Program-made: the position numbers and the translations under genes | Part shown: one piece after another, positions 1 through 12,355 of the stretch | Layout: every line of letters begins with the position of its first letter | Position numbering within the stretch: position 1 is the stretch's first letter | Assembly (NCBI GenBank): GCA_963513935.1 | Contig: OY740776.1 | Span: 13,999,819 to 14,063,818, forward strand | Reading direction: 5' to 3' | Source: Aphrophora alni | Lineage: Eukaryota > Arthropoda > Insecta > Hemiptera > Aphrophoridae | DNA: 64,000 bases | The notes under the pieces: model-generated | The model's database searches: none | Told to the model about the DNA's origin: nothing | Seen by the model: only the letters and a program-made list of their open reading frames with translations

Positions 1-2790
1 TAATTGACAAAAAAACCATGCTTGATTTTTTTTAAATAAGACTTGGTTGTAAAAACATTGATGTGTTTTGTACCGTTTATTGGAACTATTGTGCTTATTT
101 GTATGTTACTGACATCTATAACATTTTAGTGAACTAAGAATGTTTGTTATTCTATAAAATACAATATTCATATTTCTTTCCATTGTTTTTACTAATATTT
201 TTACAGTTTGTTTAGAGTGTAGACAAGTGTCTCAACGTGGTGTACACATCTAGGATTATATTTATGCGAGTTTTTTGAAATTAGACGAACTACTTGATGA
301 TAGCGATATCAATATTGATTTATTTAGTGACGAAGAGTATTAAAATAATCCTTTTTATGTTTGTGAAAGTATTATGATTTCATAATAAGCAATATTATGA
401 TGATTTTGAGTTCGGAATGTGCAAGAGAATCTCTGAAGTGGTATGAAAAATTCTGATCCCACTTTTTTGATATTATACTTTTTATTTCCTATATTATCTT
501 ACGAAAACTGGAAAAAACCCTAGTTTACAGTAATTTCAGTTGGGAGTCGGAAAACAAATAATTGAAAAATACAGAAGAGAAAAGAAAAGAGCTGGGCGCT
601 TAGTGACGATATCCCAAAAAGGTTTACAGATAGGCACTTTCCTTCTTTGGTTTCCATCGATTGAAATAAGTAAAGATCCCATGACAAAATACTTTCTGTT
701 TTTGTGAATATACAAAACTAAAGGATCTGAAAAAACAAGATATATGCAAGGAATGAGAAGTTGTTCTTTGTTTGGTGTTTTGCTTTGGTGACTAGGAAGT
801 TTTAAAGTGTAAATATTTTATAATTATATATGTATGCAAAAATGGGGAAACTAAGTTTGTGAATAAAAGAACTGCTCTTAGTAACGGTGAGTTAATTTTT
901 ATTCTCAATTAGTCTAGTACAATGAAAGTACCGGTAAGCTAGTCAGAAAATCCAGCATGGGAGAGGGAGAGCCCTGTATTTATAATCCAGTAGTCAAGGG
1001 GCTAAATATATATAGTTTGTTAAAGATAACGTCTTTGGTTCATCGTCATTTTTTTGAATAACAACTACCAAAATACTATTTTTGGTGACCATCGGTTTTG
1101 GTTTGTTTTTATTTGGTTTTGGGGGGATGAGTGAATAATATAGAATTTTTTCATATAGTGATTATATTATTGGATAATTACATAAAGAAAATCAAATGAA
1201 TCAATTTTTAAAAAATAAATCAAAAATTTGTAAAAAATCACTGTTGATGACATATGGACAATTCTTAAGAACATTCTTTTGCTCTGATGGAGAGCAAAAA
1301 CTAATACAGTGGAATCTTGATAACTCGAACTTTGATAGCTCAAATTCCTCAATATCTCGAATTCCCCTTCAACTTCCCATAGCCCCAATGATAATTTTCC
1401 CTCAATAAATCGAATATTTTAAAGAAAGAACCTAGATAAGACAAATTTTCTTAATTTCCTCGACGCTTTGATAAACCTCTATAACTAGAAAGTAGGTGCT
1501 CGTAAACCTATAAGTTGAAGTTTTAATGAAATCACCTTCTATAACTGGAAGATTTGGCCAGTGAACCCTTGTAAGTCGAAGTTTAGGAAAACCGTACTGT
1601 GTGAGATGACAAAATTTTGATGTTAAGACATAACTTTCCCCTCTCCAACATCCTTGCATTTTATTCTTCACACCGTTCTGTATTTTATTAAACCGATTAT
1701 GAAGTGGTTTGTGCTGCAATAAATTAGTTCGGCATTTATTGCCATTACTGTATTTATATAAAATAATGTTAACTATCTACAGTACTGTACTGTTCTTATA
1801 TGTAAATGTGCTGATTTTTTATTAAAATAAATTAAGAACTGTTTATAAAACAAAACACTTTTACTTTGGTGTTTTCTTTCACCTATTCCTAATTACAGGA
1901 ATAAAAATGTAATCAGAAGTTGTGAAGTCGTAATGCTGAAGTGAATAAAGGTCAGTCAACTTGGGTCCTCTAAAACTTGAAGTCGGTGATTTTTACCCTC
2001 AGTAACTTGCATCTTGCTTTTTTGAATTATTTGATAATTCCTGTTACTAATTCCCTTGAGATTCGAGTTAAACACCCTCAAGATTCTACTGTATAAACAC
2101 AAAAATCTCAAGTTTTTTTATTCCTCTTTGCAATTCATTCTCTTTATAAACGGAAATCAACAAAAATTTCATATGTAGGCTGAATGTTATCTTGTAGAGG
2201 TATTACAGAATATTAACCAAATAATCTAACATTACGCAAGTATGATTACTTTTAAATTGTTTAACGATAACTGAATATCTACATAAATGATTTTTTTTTA
2301 ACTAAACAAAATATAATCCAATGTTTTAATCCTATGACTTCAACATGTGTCCATACTTTATACTTTTTGCTTGTTACATATATACTTTAGAGAAAGATAT
2401 ATGTGATGGGTTAAAAAAATTGATATAAAGTTTTTTTTTTTAATATTGGTTTTGAGCTACTCTGAGCCCAAAAAAAAGATTTTTGGAATAATGTCACCTT
2501 TGTAACACTCAAAAGCCATAACAAGAGCATAGATTAGTATAATATTTAGTTGAGCAAATTTTGTTCATATCTCAAGACATTTAAACAATTTTTTTTAAGA
2601 ACTGAAAGATTGCTGCGGTAAAACCAAAACAAAAAGTTCCAATTTTCTCAAATCTGGGCGTAACAATTTAGATTAAAACTTTCTTAAAGTTAGCCTCTAA
2701 GACCTAGTCAATCTATTAGTAAAAAAAACTGCCAGTTTGAGATTTATTAGTAAAATAGAAACACCAAAAAGGTATTCTAAACCACTCAGG
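1..2790. other. AT-rich non-coding DNA
   Basis: No gene, RNA gene or complete mobile element could be supported here. The sequence is AT-rich with frequent stops in all frames. It lies downstream of integrin exon 2 in the transcribed direction, so it is probably intronic. A stretch near 1075-1135 resembles the edge of the AT-rich repeat family 2 described at 48780. The short open frames around 1167-1719 have no recognisable motif. Confidence 0.6.
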
Positions 2791-2804
2791 GGGGGGGGGG
2801 TCAC

Positions 2805-3030
2805 TTATAAAGAACACAGGTCTGGCAATCCTAAGGATCCAGCTGGATCTAAATTTTTCTTCAAATTAATAGTCTTGGGTTCGATTCCTATCACCTTTCC
2901 TATCAGAACTTCCTTGATCAACCTTTGTTCTCTTCTGACACTAAAAGTATTTAAATTAGAGTATTCAAGGATTAGAGATCTCATTTTTTCTTAAGGTTAT
3001 GATGACAATGAGATTTCCACTTCTAAATCA
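2805..3030 (+). repeat. SINE-like family 1 copy
   Basis: Diverged copy of a roughly 250-bp dispersed repeat found about 18 times in this window. It shows the shared blocks in order: TGGCAATCC, GCTGGATCTA, CTTGGGTT, CCTATCAG, TTGATCAACC and GATGATGAC-like 3' sequence. This copy alone carries GGTTCGATTCC (about 2878), a perfect Pol III B box. That hints at a tRNA-derived origin, but chance convergence is possible because the other copies read differently there. Confidence 0.65.
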
Positions 3031-3039
3031 CACAAAAAT

Positions 3040-3410
3040 ATATATCTAATATTTAATTTCTCAAAATTGGTTATACCAATTTTGGTGAAATGGGAAAATT
3101 AATGACCCAAAGCAGTATGCCCGAAGCCCAAAGCAGAACTGTAAGAAAAAGAAATTTTTGGTTCAGAAATAAATGGCAAAAAACAAAAATGAGCATTAAC
3201 CGCTGTCATTACAAACTCAATTTCAATACAATATGATTTACACTTTGTATTTATGGCACAACCAAAGCAAGCTCAGTTATATAAATATTTTTTTTATCAC
3301 AAAAATTAGTAGTCCTTCTATATGCCAACCTATATCTCCCAAAAGAAATACACATGTAAATATTCAGTTTAAGGAAAATTACCCCCCCCCCCAATTGCAT
3401 TTAAGTAGTA
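3040..3410 (-). repeat. AT-rich dispersed repeat family 2 copy
   Basis: Matches in reverse orientation the block seen at 39050-39300 and, in the same orientation, 8090-8260. Shared words include GGTTCAGAAATAA, TGGCAAAAAACA and a Phe/Leu-poor AT-rich flank. No coding capacity is visible. The family looks like a decayed retroelement 3' region, but its class cannot be assigned by eye. Confidence 0.5.
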
Positions 3411-3419
3411 TTTGAAACA

Positions 3420-5260
3420 TTTTTTTCTGGGGAGATTGTATCAACTATATTATTTTTGATTTATTCCAATTCTTCAAGACACCAAAGCTCGATATTTAAG
3501 TTTATATCTTGACAGACGATTAACATGGAATCGCATCAACAAAGAAAGCGACCATCTTTCTTAAATGCAAAGCTAAAACTTCTCTTATCATCTCATGAAT
3601 TCAATATCTTGTTTTAAACTGCGACAGAAATTAACAATCTAATCCAAATTTATTGATACCAATATGGTCTACAGCTATTTTTTGGTTCTGCTAAAAAAAA
3701 ATCAAACAAAAGATTCACATTTCAATCAAGATTTGTACGTTTAATCACCCAAGCGCCATAATATGTTAGTAATATAACTCTATATACAGACCTCCAGATT
3801 CCTTTCAACATTTCATGTATAAACTAAAAATCATCATAACTAGTTTGACAAATTTTTTAACAAACTAACTCCAAGAAGACGACTTCCGACGAAGGTGGAG
3901 CAGAAATCTAGTTAAATGGATTAAAGTTAGTAATTATCTCTGAAGATGCGCCACTGGCCAGTAATTTAATTTTTTACATACTACATTGTTTTTCTTGTAT
4001 TATATCATTTGATAGTTGTGCATAGTTCTAAATTTTTTTTTTTTTTTTTAATATAAAATATTTGGTTTTCTGGATGGGAGAATGAGAAAGTTGGTGCAAT
4101 GTTTTGCACTCATTATACAGTGATAAAATCAAATTAAAAATATAATAACAATTTCTAGTAAATGTAAAAAAATATATATATATTAAAAAAAACTAAATTT
4201 ATATATTTTTTAAACCAATATCATTTTGATTTAATATAATATAAATAAAAAATATAATATACATGCTATAATTAAATCTAGAACAAACACATTATGTATA
4301 TAAAATTTCGTAGCAATGGCAGCAGCAGGCGCTGAAAATTAAGAAGAAAAAGTAAATTAAACTAGCAAAATGCAGATGATGAAACTAAAAAAAAAAAAAA
4401 AGCTGAAAAAAACACATTGATAAACATAACATAAATTTTAAACAGCCTGAAGCTTCAAACAATAAATAAATAATTATTTTAAAAATCATAACGTTTCGCA
4501 TAATCATATATTTTCAAAATTCACAAAAACAGCAAACTTTTAATTTTATCTTGTTAGTAGCGTAGATAAACACGCTAAATGAAGCAAGATTTAGGTTAAA
4601 AACAGAACAGATTGGAAGTTGAAGCAAAATTTAATTATAAATAGAAAAAGAACAGATTTTTTAAAAAAAGATTAGTAAAAGTATTAATAAAAATAGAGTA
4701 AATATGTTATTTTGATTTAATAAAGTAATCGACAACGAAAATGAAATGTGTAATTTTAAAAGAAAAAGAATAAACATTAAAGTTGATAAACTCCATTTGT
4801 GACGATCTTATTCATCGGAGTTAACGAACTTGGAAATGTTAAAAATTATTAATGTAAATATGTTATATAGGTGTAAGACAAAAGAAAAAAACCATTTAGA
4901 ATCTGCAGATATCGTTTAGAAAAATCGTTTAGAAATTTTAAAATCGTTTAGAACTTTTCTAACCATTATTTATAAGTAACATTCTCCGAAGGCTCAGAGT
5001 TTTATATTTTTCAATCAAGGTTAGTTTGAGAATTTCTGCAAACCCAGTTGGTTAAAAACAGCAAAATTCTCAAAGTATGTTTTGTTTTTATACTGCCAAA
5101 TTTTGAATTACCCCCCACATAAATGAAAATATCCCCAAAGTTATAAACCAAAAACGTCTACACCTAGCTATGTCCAATTGCAATTATGGATGGAGTTTTG
5201 GAAATACTTCGCCAGCACCTGTGTGCATATAGTGGTGCTCTTAATCTGTGGAGAGGAAAG
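3420..5260. other. AT-rich non-coding DNA
   Basis: Low-complexity AT-rich sequence with several A and T homopolymers (for example near 4035 and 4388). I see no exon, RNA gene or bounded mobile element. Confidence 0.6.
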
Positions 5261-5264
5261 AGTA

Positions 5265-6770
5265 ATCCTTATACAAGGGCCATTTGAAAAGTAAACTCCG
5301 TTTTAATACAGCTCGAAAAATAGTGGGGCAAAGCCATTGCTCCTGCGGTGATTTGATGTGCCCAGCTGCACTAGTCAGAATATTGTGCTGCAATTTGTTT
5401 GCCCATAATAACCTTTCGAAACGAACACCCCAATAGAAAACCATGTGAATTGTCAAGTCTGTGTTATGATAAATATTTCTCATTGGAAAAATTTTGTTAA
5501 GCATCCATCGTGAACTGTGTACAGTCAAACAATAATTAATTAAGGTGTTGCGTGTCAGTGGTTTTGTTTGTTTAAAAGTGGGAGAAACATTCACGATGAA
5601 GAAAGGGAGTGGTATAGTCGGTCTCTGCTAAGTTGAAGCAAGACTACCTAGCCGGAGGGTCAGAGGATGAATAGAAGTGTCGGGCAGCCGACTTATGCTC
5701 TTTAGATACAAATTTGTCTGGTAACGCCATTTAGAAATAAATAATCAGGCTGTCTATTTATTTTCTGACCCAGGAGCATTGACTAATGTGTATAATTAAC
5801 GGTGAACAGGATAAAAACGAAATCATGGCTGAGGAACTTTCCCCAGAAGCCAACTAAACGATTGAGAAAAAATGTACATAACACTGTAAATATTAAACAT
5901 TTAAATTGTCGGAAATTTAATATAATAAGTATATATGATATATAATTTTGTATATATTATGTACTTATGTAATATGTATTTTTTTATACAAAAAAAAATT
6001 AATATTAAGACAGCCTGATTATTTATTTCCAAATAGCGTTACCAGACAAATGTTTGTGAGAGAGTTTAAAGGCAACACAGTTATTTGTAGGATTTGAAGT
6101 AGGCCGATTGACACGAGACAAACAATGATTTGTTTGTCTAATGATGATGGCAATACCGTAAACTCATTCACAAATAACACAGATTGATTTAATTTGGTTT
6201 TCAAGTGGGGGAATTCAACAAGCCATGCTCATTAGTCGGTCGCCCAACAACTGTTTTCATCCCCTGACACTATGCCCAGGTAAGCTTGTCTCAACTTAGC
6301 ATGGGACGGGCTTTAGACTATCTGTAGTCATTCCGGAAATTGATAAAAGGGTTTGTAAAAATCGGCAGTTCACGATCTCTGAACTTTTTGAACAAGTCCC
6401 AGAATTTCTTGGACTATTTTCTATGAGGTAGTCACAACCATCAATTCTAATGTCTATTGTGAGACTTCAAAATAATAAAAAGGGCCTTTCAGAATAAACA
6501 CTGTAGTTTACTGATTGGTGGTTTACTGTTTTTGCCCAACAGTCACTTGTACATCACTCGGCAAACAAAATATCTATTGCATCATGCAAATGGGAAGATT
6601 TTTATCATCCGCTGTCCAGATTTCTCTCTCAGCGATTTTCACTTAATTATAGCCAGGAAGAAGTAGTTTGGGTTACAGCGCTTTGATGACGATGAAGAAT
6701 TTAAAGATGGAAGATAAAAGTTGTGTTAAATTATGCCAATGTGTAAGATCAATTGATATATTAAAGTCTC
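5265..6770 (+). mobile_element. SETMAR-type mariner relic, interrupted
   Basis: Decayed mariner-family transposon. The left end reads AGGGCCATTTGAAAAGTAA, typical of terminal repeats in this family. After the internal insertion, translation near 6320-6430 gives an N-terminal helix-turn-helix-like stretch (EIDKRVCKNRQFTISELFEQ). Around 6610-6710 the C-terminal transposase signature appears (SPDFSLSDFHL, then GLQRFDDDEEFKDG). Both carry stops and frameshifts, so no active enzyme is possible. A separate fold-back element (5608-6315) splits it. The catalytic middle is missing. The right terminal repeat was not found. Confidence 0.7.
5608..6315. mobile_element. Fold-back (inverted-repeat) element
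   Basis: The inner inverted repeats are clear: about 5708-5754 pairs with 6004-6054 (shared TTTGTCTGGTAACG and AAATAAATAATCAGGCTGTC). Weaker outer arms pair GCTAAGTTGA near 5625 with its complement near 6295, and GTCGGGCAGCCGACT near 5680 with its counterpart near 6240. There is no coding capacity. It sits inside a mariner relic, so it inserted after the mariner did. Confidence 0.65.
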
Positions 6771-6779
6771 GAGTGTTGA

Positions 6780-7685
6780 GCAATCTGTCTATATGAATAT
6801 TAATGTATCCTGATATTTTGCTTTATTTGTTTTAAATCAAATGTTCTTCCAACGTAAAATATTATACGAAATTATGTGAAACATCTGCTTTGATTGTAAA
6901 TTTACTTTGTCACTAAACTGTTTAGGCCCCTACTCTGTCCACATATTTATAAACATTTTCAAGTCTCTTGTATAGTCGTAGTTTTCTATCCAAAGCCAAT
7001 TATAAATGTCTTACATTTTATTATTTTGTAAAAAAACAATGTTACTGATAACAATTCCAGTTTATGTCTGTAATCTTATCAAAAAACCATAAAACTTTCA
7101 CAACCAAATTCTTTTACCGTGAGACCATGAACACAAACTACCGTTAGTTCTAAGAATCCAATTATAAAATAATACTAATTCCGCCAAACAAGATTCAATC
7201 CACCCTTGGTTTTTAGTAGGCACTGCAATAACTCTTTCACAACACTCTGTGTTAGTAAAAACCCCCCCAAGTAGCGGCAACTACACCTAAAATGTAACAT
7301 GCAGACTGAAAATTTGAAACAGTTGAGCAGTAAGAACAAAAATTACTCAAATTTGAGAAATTTATCTAGCGCTGATATAATAGAGATGAATATTGAAACG
7401 TTTGATAATTAGATTTGCATTAATGATTAAATTAGGTTTGGTGATAATTGTATAGAATACCCAAACTAAAAATCCAACCAAACACAATGTAAGATAAAGA
7501 ATTTAAAATAGTTTACCTTTCGTAGCATTTACCAGCATAAAATAAGGTTTAAACTATATGAATTAAAGGTTTAAAATTTCAATGTTAAGCATATTTTAAT
7601 ATTTTATTTTTTCACATTAGTATACAGAAATTTAAATTGATGAAAAAATTTTGATTATATACCCAATTTAAAGTCTCCCGAGTTC
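6780..7685. other. Non-coding DNA, nothing recognised
   Basis: AT-rich sequence without exon-like open frames or bounded repeats that I can support. Confidence 0.55.
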
Positions 7686-7689
7686 ACTA

Positions 7690-8290
7690 AAAAAGATGTG
7701 GGTTTTGGATACTGTTTATCTGCCACTTATCATATATATTTTAATCAAACGTGTCATGTGGGCATATTTTGGGATATTGATTGTTATTTTTTTGATAACT
7801 CTAAATATGGGAGTAGTAGCTGCCATAGTAAAAAACACAATTTTTTTTTTTTCAAAATCGACTAATGATTTTGATCAAGTTTAGTCTCTAAGGACCCAAA
7901 AAACATAAGCGATACCATCTCTCCGAATATACTAGTTTGTGAGTTATCAGTAAAAAAACAAAAAAATCGGCCATGGGGCTGTTATAAAAGAAGTAGTTTT
8001 TTCAAAATCAGCTATACAAATTTCATTCAAATTTTAGTAAAACGTGAAGATTAATAAATCCAAACCCATGTAAAAAAAAAAAAAAAAAAATCGCAAATAA
8101 AAATTAATTACGGTTCAGGAATAATTGGTAAAAAACATAAATGAACCTTGACCGCCATCGTTATAACCCTGATTTTAATAAAATACAATGTAAGCTGACA
8201 AAGTATTTACAACACAAACAGAGCAAGTTGAGGCCTTTATTTAAATATATAAATTTTTTTTAGAGTGTGCATTCATGTTTCATTTTAACT
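7690..8290 (-). repeat. AT-rich dispersed repeat family 2 copy
   Basis: Reverse copy of the family seen at 38980-39660 and 48780-49520. On the minus strand it contains TTAATCTTCACG, a GATTTTGAAAAA block and CTTCTTTTATAACAG followed by CCATGGCCGA. The open frame at 7696-7884 falls in this repeat and is not a gene. Confidence 0.55.
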
Positions 8291-8949
8291 TTTTTTAATG
8301 ACAACTACCGAACTGATATTTACGAGACGACTAGTTTTGGTTGGTGTTGGGGATGGCGACTAGACACGGTTCTAGGGATGGGTAGATGAGAAAGTTAGTC
8401 CGATTTTTTGCACCATTTATTTCACTTGATCTGTACTTTTAAAATGTTCCGTATTAGTTTTTATTAAAAATGTTCGAGTAAACTATAACAACGATAGGAA
8501 CAATCCATCCAATAACTTTAAAAACTACATTATAGGAGTGTTTCGAATCCTAGGGTAAGTGCACATTTCATCGTTCAAGATCTTCAGTATTCTTATGTAA
8601 ATTCGCTAGCAATTCAGCCAAATCTTACAAACAATTTAAAATCGTGTTATGAGAAAACATCGCTCTTCTCATGCTTGTGACACAAATAACTTTCAAGTGA
8701 AGCTGAGGCCAAAGAATGTGGTTTGTCTTTAAACGTTTAGTACAATTTAATTCAAGATATGTATGGCATTTTAACTTTCTTTCACAAAGTGTTAGAATTA
8801 ATAAATTATTTGTTCTTAACTGAAAAAAAACTTTTTTTTTTTAATATTAAAAGCATCACTGTAAATATTTTTAATGAGATTTTTAATTTAAATTGTTTTC
8901 AAACAGTTGACTAAATGAATGTCAAATCAGATTTCAGCTATATATTTTA

Positions 8950-9265
8950 ATGTCAATAATTTTCTTTCAAGGCTCAAAATCTCAACAACAAAAATTTGTA
9001 TTTATAAACATTACATATTTTTTTGATGTAAAAAAAAATTATTTTAATAATTATTTCAAGTGAAAAATATATGTACGACCTAGACTGGGAATTGAACTCA
9101 GGACCTTTGGCTTTACCCCTATTAACCAGTCTAGGTCATATATTTTTCACTTGAAATAATTATTTATAATTTTTTTTTTACATCAAAAAAATATGTAATA
9201 TTCATATATTTACAAATTTTTTGTTGTTGAGATTTTGAGCCTTAAAACAAAATTATTTACATTTT
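8950..9265. mobile_element. Inverted pair of tRNA-SINE tails
   Basis: Left arm (about 8950-9097) and right arm (about 9126-9265) are imperfect reverse complements; both contain CCAGTCTAGGTC and TATTTTTCACTTGAAATAAT or their complements, then a poly-T-rich stretch and TTGTTGTTGAGATTTTGAG. The spacer (9098-9125) retains the anticodon-arm and T-arm part of a tRNA-like sequence on the minus strand. The tails point outward on both sides. The same SINE occurs at 27613-28069. Confidence 0.75.
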
Positions 9266-9391
9266 TACTAGCTTGGTAAAAAAATGTATAAATGTTAAAA
9301 TCTAAATAAATTCAGTATTAAACTCACATTAATTAATATTTTTTATCGAATAGGAAAAGTCAGATTTTTTGTCCTATCACTCAAGGGCACA

Positions 9392-9625
9392 CTATAGTAA
9401 GTATAGGCTTGGCAATCCCGAGGCCCTAGCTGGATTTAAACCATTTTTCAATAGATCACTTCCCTATTGGGTCTCTTGACCAACCCTTGTTCTTTTCCGA
9501 CCTGAGACTATTAAGGAATTCGAGCTCTAGGGATCTTTATTTTATATTATTTTCTTTCTCTTTTGATGTTTTATATGGTGATAATGACCGAGAGGTTTTT
9601 CGCCTTTAAACAAGCATTTTTTTTT
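9392..9625 (+). repeat. SINE-like family 1 copy
   Basis: Near full-length copy. It starts at CACTATAGTAAGTA, has GGCTTGGCAATCCCGAGG and CTAGCTGGAT, lacks part of the middle, and ends with AATGACCGAGAGGTTTTTCG followed by CTTTAAAC. Confidence 0.75.
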
Positions 9626-9884
9626 GTCCTATGAACATATTATTTACTATATAACTTCTCTCATGATTTTATCAATAGAAAATGTAACATTAGAAGAAAT
9701 TTTCAAGAAAAGTGGTTCAGAATGTGTGATATTGTGAAACTTACCTAATTTGTAATATGTTTTACTCTGATTTTTTCTATTAACATTTTTTAAAAATATT
9801 TTAGAAACTATCATGGCAAATTAGGTTTTTAATTTTTGCTACAGATAAGTTAATGTTAACGAGCTGCTATATACAATATTTAAC

Positions 9885-10370
9885 AAAAACTTTCTCACTC
9901 ACCTAACCTCAAAACCAAATAAAATCTAATCGTCCCCCAAAATGTGATTTCAGTAGTTGTCAACCATAAAGTGTAAAATGAACCAAGGATTTCAAATACT
10001 AACTTGTTTCGCTTGTGCCATAAACATGTCTTCAGCGTTAATCATGGAGCGTTTAATAACGGAGTCAATATAATTTCTGTCTGAATATTTTATCACATGT
10101 GATTTTCCACATAGATTTGGGTTGTCACTATAATTTGAACAAAATCAGTAGAGCCAATTTTGAGAAATAAAATTCTGATGTTACGACAGCGATTTCCTAT
10201 TCTATTAACCATCTTCTTTCAAAACTAAACAAATTATTTTTCGACTTCAAATAATTCATAATCAATATATAATATGATGACATTTAATTCTCAAGTACTC
10301 CTCAATCAAATCCACATTATTAAATTGTTTACCCACCTAACAAAAAATCTAACCGTAACATGAAAACTCG
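9885..10370 (+). repeat. AT-rich dispersed repeat family 2 copy
   Basis: Contains the family blocks AACTTTCTCACTCACC, CAAAACCAAATAAAATC and a later AAAATCAGTAGAGCCAATTT. These match 38985-39010 and 39290 or 49110. No coding potential is visible. Confidence 0.55.
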
Positions 10371-10564
10371 TGCAAAAATATCGACCAAATCTGTAAACAT
10401 TGTTCTTAAAGCTCAAATAAAAATTAAATTAGTTGAAGAAAATAATGTTAGGAGCTGGAAGAAGACAGCTGAAATCAGAAATTATTAAACAGCATTAGCG
10501 TTAAATATGGCATGCGATTATATAAAAAAACTGGCCAATCAGGTTTCAAGCACACTAATACAGG

Positions 10565-10650
10565 CGTCACACAGCACACATTGTACTTTACGTTACGAAC
10601 ATAACTTACACGCTTCATCAGGGTCATCTGCTTCTGTATGGAAAGAAAAA
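10565..10650 (-). repeat. Possible decayed Penelope-like tail
   Basis: The minus strand reads CCCTGATGAAGCGTG followed about 20 nt later by CGTAACGTAAAG. The first part holds CTGATGA, the 5' core of a hammerhead ribozyme. The GAAAC box expected next is degraded to GTAAC. It may be a dead tail of a Penelope-like element. The evidence is weak. Confidence 0.3.
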
Positions 10651-11099
10651 CAAAATACACATAAACTGTTGGTCTGGTCAAGGAAAAGGAGTGAATACAT
10701 AAATTTATTAAGGGGGGGGGGGGAAATTATAATACTGTAAGATTTAAATGATAGGTCTATTTAAAATATTAATTAAAAATACTTTAGCTGGTAAAAACTG
10801 TACAAGTTTACTTTCTCTAAAAATATTATTTTGTTCATAAAAAGTAAACAATTTAAAAAAATACTGTATCAGGACGAAAAATAATAGTTTAAAAAATTAA
10901 TTTAATAGGGTTAAAATTATTTGTTTAAAACAATACTTTTAGTAAAGTAAGTAAAACACTTTTGGTCTGTAGTGCCAATTTTATTACTTAATTTAGTTGT
11001 TAGGTTCATTTTAAAATCACACAAAAAAAATTTTATTTGAGAGTAAATTAGTATTAACAATTTAAATTACAAAAGAGTAGCCTATCTTTTCTACTTACA

Positions 11100-11475
11100 G
11101 ATCAGTGAAATTATATAAGGTAAGGTCAGGTTATTATAGTTAAATAGCTATTTTTTCACAGTATTGTTGTGTATAAAGAATGAGGGTTTTGCGAAATGGA
11201 GAAATAAAAAAGCATTGTGGCACTGCTCGACATCATCTTGTGTCAACTCATGTGGAAGTCAGCGATGAAAGGTGGATGACAATTGTTTCGAGACGCTACT
11301 GGCCGACATCGCAAAATTCATGCCACTGTCAAAATAATCATCCATTTAGTAATTTATTATAAATAAAATGTTGAATCTTGTAGTTTATCTAATCTTTATA
11401 CTAAAAATGGTACTTAAGTATTAAATTAATTATTTAACTATAATAACCTGACCTAACCTAATCTATTTCACTGGT
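11100..11475. mobile_element. MITE with 47-bp terminal inverted repeats
   Basis: Left arm 11100-11146 (CAGTGAAATTATATAAGG, then CAGGTTATTATAGTTAAATA) pairs with right arm 11431-11475. The interior has a short open frame (11180-11362) with no known motif. The superfamily cannot be assigned; no clear target duplication was seen. Confidence 0.7.
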
Positions 11476-11544
11476 CCATATACATAAGTAGGACCCACCA
11501 TTTTTTTATATTATAAAAAATATATTTATTTCTATAGGGAACAC

Positions 11545-11745
11545 ACTTATAGTGGACATAGGTACTGAAATCCGAGGTCTCCTGGTTGTACTATATCTAC
11601 CTTTTTAGTCTTGGGTAAAAATCCCTCCTCTCTTTCAAATCAGGTCTCTCTAAGCATTCGAGGTCTGAGAGTCTTTTCTTCTTTTGTCTAAGGTGATGAT
11701 GACCGAAAGGTTTTTCACTTTTAAACGGCAAATTTGTTCATTATT
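11545..11745 (+). repeat. SINE-like family 1 copy, internally deleted
   Basis: Shows the 5' block (ACTTATAGTGGACATAGG), TAGTCTTGGGTAAAAATCC, then jumps to ATTCGAGGTCTGAGAGTC and the 3' end (GATGATGACCGAAAGGTTTT). The middle CCGACCCTGA block is missing. Confidence 0.65.
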
Positions 11746-12079
11746 ACATTATAATGGAAATGAGATGAGTTTGAAGTTGATAGGTCTATTCGGTGAGTTA
11801 TTACATAACCTTAAACTTACACACGTCTATTTTACAAACAATTTAGTTACAAGTTTATAAATTATTGATGGATTTTATCGAGACTTTTGGAAAAAGTGTT
11901 GCTTGTGAAAATTAACAACTATGCTAAATTTTGAGTCAAAATATTTGAATCTTAACTTTAAAAACTTTTTTTTCTAAAAAAAGTTAAGATCTTGTAGAAA
12001 TAAGCCAAAAAGTCGTAGAGAAAAGGATCAAATACAGCAATAAAGCTAAAGTTTCAAAATTATTTTAATAATATAAATG

Positions 12080-12130
12080 AGCTAAAATTGTTTCGCCTTA
12101 CGGCATCATCGAGCAACAGTTTCAACATCA
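12080..12130 (-). repeat. Possible decayed hammerhead-like PLE tail
   Basis: On the minus strand CGATGATGCCGTAAGGCGAA contains a perfect TGCC-GTAA-GGC stem-loop next to GATGA and followed by GAAAC, as in hammerhead stem II. The first core base is not CUGA, and no GUH cleavage triplet follows. I regard it as a degenerate relic. Confidence 0.3.
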
Positions 12131-12355
12131 TAATATGGAGTTTCAACAAAAAATATCTGCTGTTACATTTAAAAAAAAAAAAAGAAGAAGAAAAAAAAGA
12201 GCGAAAAAAAGGGGGAAAAACTTTAAAAGAGCATTTTTTTGTAAAGTGCATATTTTTAATAAGCTTTAATACCTAAAAATACTTTAAAAATAAAGATTGT
12301 AAAAAAAAGGGAAAAAAAAGATTATCATAATTAGAAGCTGAGATATCTTATATAT

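Noticed and set aside
265..345. Acidic peptide ending DELLDDSDINIDLFSDEEY
   Set aside because: Resembled an acidic transposase terminus at first, but it is only about 25 residues, has no start and no flanking domain.
5241..5594. 117-residue minus-strand open frame
   Set aside because: It is antisense to the terminal part of a mariner relic, which explains the sequence better.
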